Positions 17,418 through 25,921 are shown, numbered from the stretch's first letter. The stretch is 64,000 bases of DNA from an uncultured Muribaculaceae bacterium (GCA_910577585.1 CAJTNN010000010.1:15868-79867), one strand, 5' to 3'. A program made the numbers and translations. The notes: generated from the sequence alone by a model not told the origin.

Positions 17418-19292
17418 CTACTTCTTCATGAAAATGTCGTAGTTGCCGTTATACTGTGCTTTGTTTTTCTTAGCGGCATCCTTGGGCTTTGACTCTTTGT
17501 CGGCGCGGCGTCCCTTGCGTGCGGCCGGCTTGGCAGCGCTTTTTGCCTCGGCATTCTTGGCTGATTTGCGGCGCTGTTTCTCACGGCGGTCCTTGGCCTC
17601 GAGGCGATAGTCGCGGTCGGTGGCCACTTCGGCTCTGACGGGCTGGCCGAAGAAGTCGGCGTGGCGCATGGCGTCGAGAATGCGGTGGGCATCCGACTTG
17701 CGCACGTCAAAGAGTGTGTAGTCAGGCAGCAGGTCGATGCGGCCAATCTCAGGTTTCGGACCATTCACCGAACGATTCACGAGCTCCATGAGATTGCCGG
17801 GGAAGAATCCCTGTGCCTTACCGATGTTGACCATCAGGCGCTCCATCCCTTCGGGGGCTGTGCGGCGGTCCTTGTCGCTCTTGTCACCCTTGCGGCGTCC
17901 TGAGGCTTCGCCACGCTCGCGGCGTCCGGCGCGTTCGGACTCGTTGAGGTCGATGTCGGGCATATGCTGATAGTAGTGCAGCAGGCGGTTGAACTCAAGA
18001 GAGAGCACACGCTTCAGCAGATCCTCTTCAGAGAGCCATTCAAGTTTTTTGCGCACACCGGGCAGATACTTGTTGATCTCCTCTTCGTTGACTTGGACAC
18101 GCTCCAGCCGGTCGGCCAGATTATAGAGCTGCTTCTCGATGATATGTTCGGGTGTAGGCACCTTACGGTACTCGAATTCCTTGCCGATGATTTTCTCGAT
18201 TTCGCGGAGTTTGCCGCGTTCGCGAGAGTGGATGATTGCCACAGACACGCCGGTCTTGTTGGCACGTCCTGTACGCCCCGAACGGTGGGTGTAGACCGCC
18301 ACATCATCGGGCAAGCCGTAGTTGATGACATGCGTGAGGTCGTCGACATCCAGACCTCGGGCGGCCACGTCGGTGGCCACGAGCAGCTGCGTCACATGGT
18401 CGCGGAATTTCTTCATCGCCAGATCACGCTGCTGCTGCGACAGGTCGCCATGCAGGCAGTCGGCGTTATATCCGTCGGCGATGAGTTTGTCGGCAATCTC
18501 CTGGGTCTCCTTGCGGGTGCGGCAGAAGATGATGCCGTAGATGTCGGGGTTATTGTCGGCGATACGCTTGAGGGCGAGATATTTGTCGTGAGCTTTCACC
18601 ATATAATAGATGTGCTTCACGTTTTTCGAACCCTCATTCTTGTTGCCGGCTACAAACTCTACCGGCTCCTTCATGAAGCGCTTCGAGATATTTGCAATCT
18701 CCTTGGGCATTGTGGCCGAGAACATGAGCATCTTGCGCTCCTCGGGCACATGCGATAGAATCTCGTTGATGTCGTCGAGGAAGCCCATGTTGAGCATCTC
18801 GTCGGCCTCATCGAGAATCACCGTGTGCACACCGTTGAGGCGCACCTCACCACGCTTGATGAGATCGATGAGTCGGCCGGGGGTGGCCACAATCACCTGC
18901 ACACCCTTGCGCAGCGAGCGAATCTGCGACTCAATGCTTGAGCCGCCATATACCGGCAGAATTCTCACATTATCCTGATACTTCGAGAAGTCGGCGAGGT
19001 CGCCGGCAATCTGCAGGCAGAGCTCGCGTGTAGGTGCTATTATAAGCGCCTGCGGCACATCGCTGTCGGGGTTGATGCGCTGCAGCACGGGGAGGCCGAA
19101 AGCGGCCGTTTTGCCGGTGCCGGTCTGTGCCAGACCGATGACATCCCCCTCCTGTGTCAGAAGGTGCGGAATCACCATCTCCTGGATGGGCATCGGGTGT
19201 TCGAAACCGAGTTCGGTGATTGCACGCAGCAGTTCGGGTGCAACGCCGAGATCGGCGAAGGTTTTCATTTCTTTATCGTTATCTTCATTCAT
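17418..19292 (-). CDS. DEAD-box RNA helicase with DbpA-type RNA-binding domain
   Basis: 624-residue ATP-dependent RNA helicase of the DeaD/CsdA type, acting in ribosome assembly or cold-induced RNA remodelling. Motif I AQTGTGKT at 55-62, motif II DEAD at 161-164, motif III SAT at 192-194 and motif VI HRSGRTGR at 336-343. After the second RecA domain comes a charged linker (ERAGRRERGEASGRRKG), then a DbpA-like RRM domain (about residues 475-550, MVNIGKAQGFFPGNLMELVN), and a Lys/Arg/Ala-rich tail of about 70 residues likely to bind RNA nonspecifically. Single gene. Confidence 0.95.
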   Translation of the reverse strand: MNEDNDKEMKTFADLGVAPELLRAITELGFEHPMPIQEMVIPHLLTQEGDVIGLAQTGTGKTAAFGLPVLQRINPDSDVPQALIIAPTRELCLQIAGDLADFSKYQDNVRILPVYGGSSIESQIRSLRKGVQVIVATPGRLIDLIKRGEVRLNGVHTVILDEADEMLNMGFLDDINEILSHVPEERKMLMFSATMPKEIANISKRFMKEPVEFVAGNKNEGSKNVKHIYYMVKAHDKYLALKRIADNNPDIYGIIFCRTRKETQEIADKLIADGYNADCLHGDLSQQQRDLAMKKFRDHVTQLLVATDVAARGLDVDDLTHVINYGLPDDVAVYTHRSGRTGRANKTGVSVAIIHSRERGKLREIEKIIGKEFEYRKVPTPEHIIEKQLYNLADRLERVQVNEEEINKYLPGVRKKLEWLSEEDLLKRVLSLEFNRLLHYYQHMPDIDLNESERAGRRERGEASGRRKGDKSDKDRRTAPEGMERLMVNIGKAQGFFPGNLMELVNRSVNGPKPEIGRIDLLPDYTLFDVRKSDAHRILDAMRHADFFGQPVRAEVATDRDYRLEAKDRREKQRRKSAKNAEAKSAAKPAARKGRRADKESKPKDAAKKNKAQYNGNYDIFMKK

Positions 19293-19389
19293 AATTTCTA
19301 TTGTAATTGTCTAAATTTTAGTGGGCGTCGGTGGAATCCTTATAATTGGATTTCATGACTATAACGCCCGATGGGGTTAAATAGATTAA

Positions 19390-19575
19390 TCATTTTGGCA
19401 TAAGATTAATCTTGATTGTTGAAGATTAATTCTGATTAAGCGGGATTAAGCGCGATAATCGGGGTTGATCGGGATTAATCGGGATTCTGCGGGATTGATT
19501 GCGATTAAGCTGGGTTAATCGCGATTAATCGGGATTGATTGGAATTCAGCGGGGTTAATCCTGATAATCTGGGGC
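19390..19575. repeat. Degenerate 10-nt GGGATTAATC tandem array 1
   Basis: About 18 imperfect units of a roughly 10-nt motif such as GGGATTAATC, GCGATTAAGC and GGGATTGATT. The array begins in the spacer and runs into the last codons of gluQ. Related arrays lie at 20775-20915 and 24975-25070. Confidence 0.75.
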
Positions 19576-20501
19576 AGCTCCCTTAGCTTGCTGATTGAGA
19601 ATAGCGGAATCAGCTGGTTGGGGGTCATCGGGATTGGCTCGGGGGTGAGTCCGGCTATACATGCCAGGCGGCCGATTATCTCCTTAGCCGACATGTGCTG
19701 TCGCAGCGCCTCCATCGAGAGCGAATTGTCGCGTTTCGACAGGCGTAGCCCTTCGGCGTTGCAGATAAGGGGGAGATGCGCGAATTCAGGAGCCTTGTGA
19801 TTGAGAAGTGAATATAGCCATATCTGCTGGGCGGCTGATAGGAGAAGGTCGTTGCCACGCATCACTTCAGAGATCTGCATGTCGGCGTCGTCAGCCACCA
19901 CAGCCAGTTGATAAGCCCAGGCTCCATCGGCACGACGCAATATGAAGTCGCCACATTCGCGAGCCAGATTAAAACTCTGTATTCCAGCAATGGCGTCGGA
20001 GAAGGTGATATCGGTGTCGTCGACAGTGAGGCGGGTCGATGGCTTGCGTGTAGGATGAGCCGGGGGAGAGATGCGGCAGGTGCCGGCATACACTACCCGG
20101 CCGTCAGACTGATGCGGTGCCTGTGTAGCCATGATGTCGGCCCTCGTGCAATAGCATGGATAGGTGAGACCGGTAGCTTCAAGCCGGCCGAGGATGGATT
20201 CATATAAATCCCCCCGGGAGCTTTGTGAATAGGGGGCATGAGGCCCCATATCAGCCGATCCCCCCTCGTCCCACTCCAGTCCGAGCCACTCGAGGTCAGA
20301 CTCAATGTGGGCCACGAATTCCGGCTTGGATCGCTGAGGGTCGAGATCTTCGATGCGTAATATCCATTCACCCTCTCTTGACTTCACACTCAGCCACGAC
20401 ATCAGGGCAGTGAATATATTCCCGAGGTGCATACGTCCTGAAGGGGAGGGAGCGAAACGCCCGCGAGGCGGAGTAGAGGTGGTGGAGTTAATCGGAGTCA
20501 T
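19515..20501 (-). CDS. gluQ: Glutamyl-Q tRNA(Asp) synthetase
   Basis: GltX paralogue without an anticodon-binding domain; it attaches glutamate to the queuosine base of tRNA-Asp. RFAPSPSGRMHLGN gives the HIGH-type motif at residues 25-28. The zinc-binding set Cys116, Cys118, Tyr138 and Cys142 (CYCTR, YAGTCR) is specific to GluQ. The KMSKS-type loop is GLRLSKRDNS. Length 328 is somewhat long because the last 20 or so residues (from about LPQIIRINPAEF) are encoded by the dispersed decamer array and are unlikely to be part of the fold. The start lies 16 nt from repeat copy C. Confidence 0.93.
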   Translation of the reverse strand: MTPINSTTSTPPRGRFAPSPSGRMHLGNIFTALMSWLSVKSREGEWILRIEDLDPQRSKPEFVAHIESDLEWLGLEWDEGGSADMGPHAPYSQSSRGDLYESILGRLEATGLTYPCYCTRADIMATQAPHQSDGRVVYAGTCRISPPAHPTRKPSTRLTVDDTDITFSDAIAGIQSFNLARECGDFILRRADGAWAYQLAVVADDADMQISEVMRGNDLLLSAAQQIWLYSLLNHKAPEFAHLPLICNAEGLRLSKRDNSLSMEALRQHMSAKEIIGRLACIAGLTPEPIPMTPNQLIPLFSISKLRELPQIIRINPAEFQSIPINRD

Positions 20502-20517
20502 GCGCTTAGAATCAGAC

Positions 20518-20703
20518 TTAAGTATCTCTCAAAAATTAGTTAATAATTAACTAATTTTTGAGCTATGATTCTTTTTGGTCTTTTTGGGCGCTTTTCGTCG
20601 TCTTCGTCAGTCGCTTAGCTCGCTAAGCTCCTTCCTCAGCCAACGAAAATCACTCAAAAAATCCTCAAAAATAATGCATAGCTAATTTTTGAGAGATACT
20701 TAA
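20518..20703. repeat. Inverted-repeat-bounded dispersed element, copy C
   Basis: Perfect 22-bp terminal inverted repeats (20518-20539 and 20682-20703, TTAAGTATCTCTCAAAAA...) enclose about 140 bp. Read on the minus strand, the interior aligns with copy A: TTTTTGAGTGATTTTCGT, GAGGAAGGAGC, a different 12-nt palindrome TTAGCGAGCTAA, then GCGACTGACGAA and CCCAAAAAGA. The minus strand also carries TATTTTTG (20666-20673), a -7-like box facing gluQ. An extra palindrome lies at 20535-20557. Confidence 0.88.
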
Positions 20704-20774
20704 AATGCAAAGTTAACACTTTTTCCTGACCCGACCTCACCCCAGAGCCTAAAAGGAGCGGCTCCCCTCCTTTA

Positions 20775-20915
20775 TCTCGGCTTAATCCTGAAAATTGAGC
20801 TCAATCCTACTCAATCGAGCTCAATCCCGATTAATCCGGACTAATCCCGATAAATCGGGTTAAATCGGGGTGCATCCCGCTTAATCGGGAAAACTCCGGG
20901 CGAATCAGGATTAAT
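20775..20915. repeat. Degenerate decamer tandem array 2
   Basis: Units such as CTCAATCCCG, ATTAATCCGG, ACTAATCCCG and ATAAATCGGG follow each other at about 10-nt spacing. It is the same family as arrays 1 and 3, and lies downstream of the acidic-repeat protein gene. Confidence 0.7.
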
Positions 20916-20942
20916 CAGGGGCTTTACTGCGGCAAAAGCAAA

Positions 20943-21024
20943 GGCTGCGATGCCGATTTTACTCAGCATCGCAGCCTCCTTTAAGATTTCGGTCGGCTAT
21001 CCGGAGCCGCTTGACTCCGGATAG
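20943..21024 (-). terminator. Double hairpin terminator of the acidic-repeat protein gene
   Basis: First hairpin CTATCCGGAG / CTCCGGATAG (20997-21006 with 21015-21024), second GGCTGCGATGC / GCATCGCAGCC (20943-20953 with 20966-20976). On the minus strand the second is followed by TTTGCTTTT, so it is the likely terminator. Confidence 0.8.
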
Positions 21025-21044
21025 CTCGGTTAATGCAATTAAGA

Positions 21045-23699
21045 TTATTTGATCACAACCTTGCGGCCATTGATCACGTAGATGCCGCGGTTGAGTTCTT
21101 TGAGTGACTCAACGGGAGCGTTGTTGAGCAGACGCATGCCATTGACGTTGTATACTGTCACTGTGCCGTCAGCCTTGAAGAGGTCGACTGCAACGTTGGC
21201 GTCGTCAACCACTGTGTAGTTGAAGCTGCTGCCCTCGATGGGGAGCTCGCCATCCATGAAGTAGCCGTCGGGGATGACTACAGTGTACTCGCCTACGCCG
21301 GTGATGGGATCTACGCCACCGAAGGTGTCAGCAAAGAAGATGTTGACAGAGAAAGACTTGGGCTGATAGCCGGGCAGAGTGAACGCCGGGTCATCGTCAT
21401 TGCCACCGAAGCTGGGATCGTTGGGGTCAACACCGAAGCCGGAGTCATCGCCGTGGCCGCCGAACTCGGGATCCTGGTCATCGCCGGTCACACCGAAGTC
21501 ATCGTCGCCGCCGTGGCCACCGAACTCAGGATCCTGCTCGTCAGAAGTCACACCGAAGTCATCGTCGCCGCCGTGGCCACCGAACTCGGGATCCGGTTCG
21601 TCAGAAGTCACACCGAAGTCGTCGTCGCCGTGGCCACCGAACTCGGGATCCTGTTCGTCAGAAGTCACACCGAAGTCGTCGTCGCCCTCGAAGCCGCCGA
21701 ACTCATCGTCAGAGCCTGCAGCCTCGTTGCTGAAGAATGAAGTGCTGTAAACCTCTACATAAGCGCCGTCAGCGAAAGTGTTGGATACGGGCACCTCAAC
21801 TACAACCTCATCGCCGCGCATGAGCTTGATGGGCTCGTCGCAGTCATAAGCGGCCTGCACGTCGCCACCGTCAACCATGTAGTTGACCCAAGAGAGGCCA
21901 TCTTTCCACTGGTCGTCCTGGATGTTGACAGAGCTGCCAATCTCAGGAGTAGCCTCGCTCACGAGAGAAGCGAATGTGCCTGCAGAGTCGCCGTCGATAT
22001 AGCGGAAAGAGAGTGAGCCACCTGCAATCTTGTACTCGCCATTCTCACCCATCTGGAAGAAACCATTCGGGATAACGACAGCATAGTCGCCGGGCTCGGT
22101 GTAGTCATCCTCAAAGAAGATGAACATAACCATTGCAGCACCCTCGTAATTGTCCTCTTCGTCGAGCATGTTCTCTACCATATAGCAGGGTTCGAACTCT
22201 TCCAATTCAGCTGCATCGGCCGAAACAGCGATCTCAGAGATGACGTTGCCGTTGTGATAGAGCTTCACAGTCTCAGCGCAATCTTTATTGACAGAGAAGG
22301 GTTCTTCGCTTCCGAGGAAGAAACCCATTTCGCTCATGCCTGAGGGAAGGGTCAGACGGTTGTTGACAGAGCCGTCCATGGGGCTTACCTCAAGGATGTA
22401 GTCGTTGATCTGGCCGTCGTAAGAGGGAGTTACAGGTACTTCGCCCTCGATTTCGTAGTCAAATTCCATGGCCAGCACCTCAGCACCATTGATGGTGAAG
22501 AAGCCCTGCGGGATGTTGACAGTGTACTTGCCGGGCTGAGTGATGGGATCTTCAGCAAACACGATCTGCACTACTGACGGGTTCATGGGATTCACGCCCA
22601 TCTCGTCACCGGGATTTTCGGGGTCAACGCCGAAGTTGTCGTCGCCGAAGCCTCCGAACTCGGGATCCTGGTCGCCGCCGTCAACGCCGAAGTTGTCGTC
22701 GCCGTCGTGGCCACCGAACTCGGGATCCTGGTCGCCGCCGTCAACGCCGAAGTTGTCGTCGCCCTCAGAGCCACCGAATTCGGGGTCCTGGTCTTCGGCG
22801 TCAACACCGAAGTTATCGTCGCCCTCGAAGCCGCCGAAATCGTCGTCGCCCTCAGCAGCAGCGCGCTTCACCTTCTTGGCGAAGTCGAAGCCCATGACAG
22901 TTGCGAAGGGGGGAGTGTCGGTAGTGTCGGCTGCATAAACCCAAGCGATAGTCTGGCCCTCATAGCTAAGTGTGATAGGCTGGTTGCACTTCGGGTTCTT
23001 CTCCATTCCGAGCTGGAATACATACTGCACCATCTGCATGCCGCTGGGAGCGACTTCCATATCCACCGGACCCTCTTCAGCAAGATTCGGGGTAGCCTCA
23101 CCGAAGAGATTCTCCTGATTGAGCTCCGGACCGAGCACAAAGTCAGCCTGCGACACACGCAGCTGGTTGCTCATAGTGCCGTCAAAGCATTTTGCAGCCA
23201 GAGTGAGAGTCACCGAGGCCTCGCCCATCGGGTTAGAAGCCATCCATGAATACTTCTTGGCGGGTTTCTTGTCGGCGTAAGCCACCTCGGTGTCGCCACC
23301 GTTGCAGACCACCACACCCTTGTCGGATGTCACCATGCCGTAGTTGTAGTAGTCATCCATCAAGGTGAATTCCACCTCGTTGAGGAAGCGTCCTGCGGGA
23401 GCAGAGATTGTGATTGTGTTGTTGCTGTAAGCGCGGATGCTATAGGCAGGAGCTGTGAAATAAGCGGGCTCGCTGTTATCCTCGCCATTCTGGTCGAACG
23501 ACATCGTCACGCCCTCGAAGCTGACGCTCTTGAGCGGACGCACCTGAGATGAGCCATCCTCAGTGACTCCATCTACAACCACACCGGAGCCTTCGACTCC
23601 GTAGTCCGCTGCCTTGAGGGTCACCACATTCTGGGCAGATGCGCTCAGAGAGGTGGCTCCGGCAAGAAGCAACGAACCGATCAGGTAAGTTTTCTTCAT
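21045..23699 (-). CDS. Secreted protein with two acidic DxFGxD repeat arrays and a C-terminal sorting-like domain
   Basis: 884 residues. N-terminal signal peptide MKKTYLIGSLLLAGATSLSA. Two separate acidic arrays are built from a unit of about 20 residues, of the form GDDNFGVDGGDQDPEFGG: about four units near residues 285-365 and about five near 655-765, the second with GVTSDEQDPEFGG variants. Between them lie beta-rich Ig-like stretches repeated about three times (each with a YxVxIPxGFF motif). The C-terminus, VYNVNGMRLLNN...LNRGIYVINGRKVVIK, resembles type IX sorting domains. The Asp-rich repeats could bind Ca2+. Function unknown; cell-surface or secreted location is likely. A -7 box at 24253-24260 implies a leader of about 545 nt. 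Confidence 0.8.
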   Translation of the reverse strand: MKKTYLIGSLLLAGATSLSASAQNVVTLKAADYGVEGSGVVVDGVTEDGSSQVRPLKSVSFEGVTMSFDQNGEDNSEPAYFTAPAYSIRAYSNNTITISAPAGRFLNEVEFTLMDDYYNYGMVTSDKGVVVCNGGDTEVAYADKKPAKKYSWMASNPMGEASVTLTLAAKCFDGTMSNQLRVSQADFVLGPELNQENLFGEATPNLAEEGPVDMEVAPSGMQMVQYVFQLGMEKNPKCNQPITLSYEGQTIAWVYAADTTDTPPFATVMGFDFAKKVKRAAAEGDDDFGGFEGDDNFGVDAEDQDPEFGGSEGDDNFGVDGGDQDPEFGGHDGDDNFGVDGGDQDPEFGGFGDDNFGVDPENPGDEMGVNPMNPSVVQIVFAEDPITQPGKYTVNIPQGFFTINGAEVLAMEFDYEIEGEVPVTPSYDGQINDYILEVSPMDGSVNNRLTLPSGMSEMGFFLGSEEPFSVNKDCAETVKLYHNGNVISEIAVSADAAELEEFEPCYMVENMLDEEDNYEGAAMVMFIFFEDDYTEPGDYAVVIPNGFFQMGENGEYKIAGGSLSFRYIDGDSAGTFASLVSEATPEIGSSVNIQDDQWKDGLSWVNYMVDGGDVQAAYDCDEPIKLMRGDEVVVEVPVSNTFADGAYVEVYSTSFFSNEAAGSDDEFGGFEGDDDFGVTSDEQDPEFGGHGDDDFGVTSDEPDPEFGGHGGDDDFGVTSDEQDPEFGGHGGDDDFGVTGDDQDPEFGGHGDDSGFGVDPNDPSFGGNDDDPAFTLPGYQPKSFSVNIFFADTFGGVDPITGVGEYTVVIPDGYFMDGELPIEGSSFNYTVVDDANVAVDLFKADGTVTVYNVNGMRLLNNAPVESLKELNRGIYVINGRKVVIK
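21412..21716 (-). repeat. Acidic coding minisatellite, array 2
   Basis: In-frame tandem repeats of about 60-66 nt, highly similar at the DNA level (recurring GAACTCGGGATCCTG and CACACCGAAGTCRTCGTCG), encode the DDDFGVTSDEQDPEFGGHG units of the large secreted protein. Confidence 0.8.
22600..22850 (-). repeat. Acidic coding minisatellite, array 1
   Basis: In-frame tandem repeats of about 57-63 nt encode DDNFGVDGGDQDPEFGG units. It is clearly related to array 2 but separated from it by about 290 codons. Confidence 0.8.
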
Positions 23700-24252
23700 A
23701 CTTAAGTGATTAATTGTTATTGTGAAAAATTGAAATGAGTATCGTATACGTGAGTTTTGCGCATGTCATCGCATATGGCGGCGACTACGCACGTGGTTAA
23801 AACGAGGATTGGAATTCATTTTCGACTGTGATGCCAGAAGTGGCAGAGATTGCGCACTCTGCGATATGATGTGGCATTTTGCAAACACCGCCAATGTTGG
23901 CGCGGTTAAAAACCGTGGTGAAATGAACTCTGTGCCATCTTTCAAAAGAATCTGGAGAATGATGCTATCTTAAGTCAGATTGTCTGCCGGGAGCCGAAAG
24001 TGTCGGAAGTGGATTTAAGTTAATGATAGGGTGGGCCCGTTCAGACTAAAAAGACGTCAGGTGCGAGACTTGATGCTTCGGAATGATGGAGGGGAGATGC
24101 AGGGAGGGTGGAGAGGTTGAAGGGGTGGTTGTGAAGGTAGTCTGTTAGATTTTTTTAATGGTTAAAACTGGAGAATTAATCTCTTGATGGCATTCTCGGC
24201 GCGGTGGCTAAGAAATGATGTCGTTAATAGAGGTTAAATCTCATATCGGAGG

Positions 24253-24283
24253 CAAAATTAATAAATAAGATTTTAAATACCAA
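24253..24283 (-). promoter_or_regulatory. Promoter candidate for the acidic-repeat protein gene
   Basis: The minus strand reads TTGG (24280-24283), a 19-nt spacer, then TAATTTTG (24253-24260). It predicts a leader of about 545 nt. Confidence 0.5.
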
Positions 24284-24903
24284 TTTTCTGGGTGATTTTT
24301 GCAAATTTTATGAGATTTTTGTTGGTTTGGGAGGTCTCGGGGCCCTTAATCCGGATGGTCATATAGAATGAGGAGGGGTGAAAAAGTCATGATTATATGG
24401 GTATCAGACATATGCGCGTGCCGGGAATTGGAGATGATTCACATCGTGTGTGCAAATAGCAGTTGCGCGATATGGTCTCAGGCAGCTGGTGCTGGCCGAA
24501 GATGCACACGGCTATGAGTGTGCTGTCTGTCCCCCTTGTCTTCGAATGCGGCCGGAGAGGCCGGTTGGCAGGAGCAGAAGTTGAATCATATTTTTCAGAT
24601 ATAAAAATATAGGATAGTGAAAGGAGCGTGAATGTTTTCGTGACTTAGATTTCGCGTTTGTCTGGAGAATTCTGCAAGTGCGGATTCCTATGGAATCAAG
24701 CGCTCCGGTCAATGAATCGACCGTGCAGTCCGATAATAGACTTGCTTAACCTATAACAATAGTCTTATTCGCAATGGCCCGATATTGCCACGTGCGGAAT
24801 TTTGTATCTTATGCGATAAATTGTCTTTCATAGCCGCTTGCCATGACCTCTTAGAGGGGTGCTCTGTCAGTTATGGTTGCGATATGAATAACAATACCGA
24901 CTG

Positions 24904-24936
24904 CAAAAGTAATAATTAAATTCAAAAAGATACAAA
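24904..24936 (-). promoter_or_regulatory. Orphan consensus Bacteroidales promoter
   Basis: On the minus strand TTTG (24933-24936), a 21-nt spacer and TACTTTTG (24904-24911) form a perfect consensus. No recognisable gene starts within about 1.2 kb downstream. Confidence 0.7.
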
Positions 24937-24974
24937 TTTTTCTGAAAATTTTTGCTTCCAGCTCCGCGCGAGTT

Positions 24975-25070
24975 TGGGATTAACCGGGGTGAATCGGGAT
25001 TAATCGGGGTGAATCGGGATTAATCGGGGTGAATCGGGATTAACCGGGATTAATCGGGGTAAATCGGGTT
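24975..25070. repeat. Decamer tandem array 3 (most regular)
   Basis: GGGATTAATC and GGGGTGAATC alternate, giving a 20-nt higher-order unit present about three times with near-perfect identity, then degenerate units. It abuts the stop codon of the four-helix-bundle gene. Confidence 0.85.
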
Positions 25071-25827
25071 AGTTTTTTTCCGTTATTTGGCGGATGCCTG
25101 TGCAGCGGGGGTAGTCGCTGCAGCCCCAGAATTCTCTGCCTTGATAGTAGCCTTTCTTCTGCATCTTTTTCAACATTGGTTTGCCGCAGTTAGGACAGTT
25201 GGGCGCTCCGGCCGATACTGATTGCAGTTTGCGTGCCTCAAGTCGTTCGGCGGTCATATTTTCTGTAAACCCTCCGTTGGCACGGAAAGTCTGGAGGTGG
25301 CTATGCATCTGAGACTGTAGCATTTTATTCTCACGCAGGCACACCACCAGCAGAGCATTGGCTGCAATTGTGGGATCATCATGATCAAACCATGGCGAGA
25401 ATTTAGCTTTTTGAGTCAGTATATGCAGTGCTGCGTCGTGAAGATAGCTGTTGGAATATTGCGGTCGGTCGAGTGGGGTATGCCATATTGCTTCGCGGTG
25501 TGGATTGCCTATCGGCCAGATTTCGGCACGTCGGCGTAGCAGGAAGTTGAAGAGGTCACCCTGTAGTTCATCAAAGCTGGCACGAGCCACATCGAGCAGA
25601 CGCATTTCAGTCTCAATCGAAGTAGAGTGGCGAGCCGAACCCTCGGCAATATTGGCCACCCCCGAGCGCGCAGCCATCACCATCTGGTCATATAGCCGGC
25701 GTCCGGGATCGATGTGGTAATCCACAAAACGGTCGCAGAAATCTTGTGTCGAGAGTTGGATAATGCTGGCCATTATCCATGAATCCAACCAATAATATGA
25801 TTGGGAGAATCTTATATCTACACTCAT
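25069..25827 (-). CDS. Four-helix-bundle (S23/IVS-like) protein fused to a topoisomerase-type zinc ribbon
   Basis: 252 residues in two parts. Residues about 20-185 are helical and contain NIAEGSARHS, the hallmark of the four-helix-bundle family encoded in 23S rRNA intervening sequences, here in the longer suffix-domain form. Residues 211-245 (CPNCGKPMLKKMQKKGYY, then FWGCSDYPRC) form a C4 zinc ribbon like those at the C-terminus of topoisomerase I, which bind single-stranded nucleic acid. Function is unknown; nucleic-acid binding is the natural inference. ATG at 25773 (MASIIQLS) is an alternative start. A perfect promoter lies 95-125 nt upstream, and the stop abuts decamer array 3. Confidence 0.8.
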   Translation of the reverse strand: MSVDIRFSQSYYWLDSWIMASIIQLSTQDFCDRFVDYHIDPGRRLYDQMVMAARSGVANIAEGSARHSTSIETEMRLLDVARASFDELQGDLFNFLLRRRAEIWPIGNPHREAIWHTPLDRPQYSNSYLHDAALHILTQKAKFSPWFDHDDPTIAANALLVVCLRENKMLQSQMHSHLQTFRANGGFTENMTAERLEARKLQSVSAGAPNCPNCGKPMLKKMQKKGYYQGREFWGCSDYPRCTGIRQITEKN

Positions 25828-25921
25828 GTGCTATATGGTATTATGTGACACATCCCGCAATGCTGCGATATTGGCCGTAACAGCGGGTCGAAGTACTTCT
25901 ATTTTGATGGATACTCCGCAG

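Larger units (their letters stand above)
20502..21044. other. Repeat-filled intergenic region
   Basis: 543 bp between the gluQ start and the stop of the acidic-repeat protein gene. It holds repeat copy C (20518-20703), decamer array 2 (20775-20915) and two strong hairpins (20943-20976 and 20997-21024). No gene seen. Confidence 0.7.
23700..25068. other. 1.37-kb region without a recognisable gene
   Basis: The longest gene-poor stretch in the window. It contains two minus-strand promoters (24253-24283 and 24904-24936), a GC-rich hairpin CGGCCGGAGAGGCCGG near 24549, and decamer array 3 at its right edge. Only short, low-quality open frames occur (the longest about 66 codons). I saw none of the landmarks of tmRNA, RNase P RNA or SRP RNA. 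The stretch from about 24250 to 23700 is probably the leader of the secreted protein gene; 24340-24900 could encode a small RNA. Confidence 0.55.

Noticed and set aside
19390..19575. Decamer arrays as CRISPR
   Set aside because: Units are about 10 nt, contiguous and without unique spacers; no cas genes in the window.
21379..22938. Plus-strand open frames rich in SSPPWPPNSGSWSS-type repeats
   Set aside because: Antisense shadows of the two acidic minisatellites in the secreted protein gene; no promoter or family likeness.
24512..24712. 66-codon minus-strand open frame in the gene-poor region
   Set aside because: Composition is unlike a protein, there is no family likeness, and it begins far from the promoter; not enough to call a gene.
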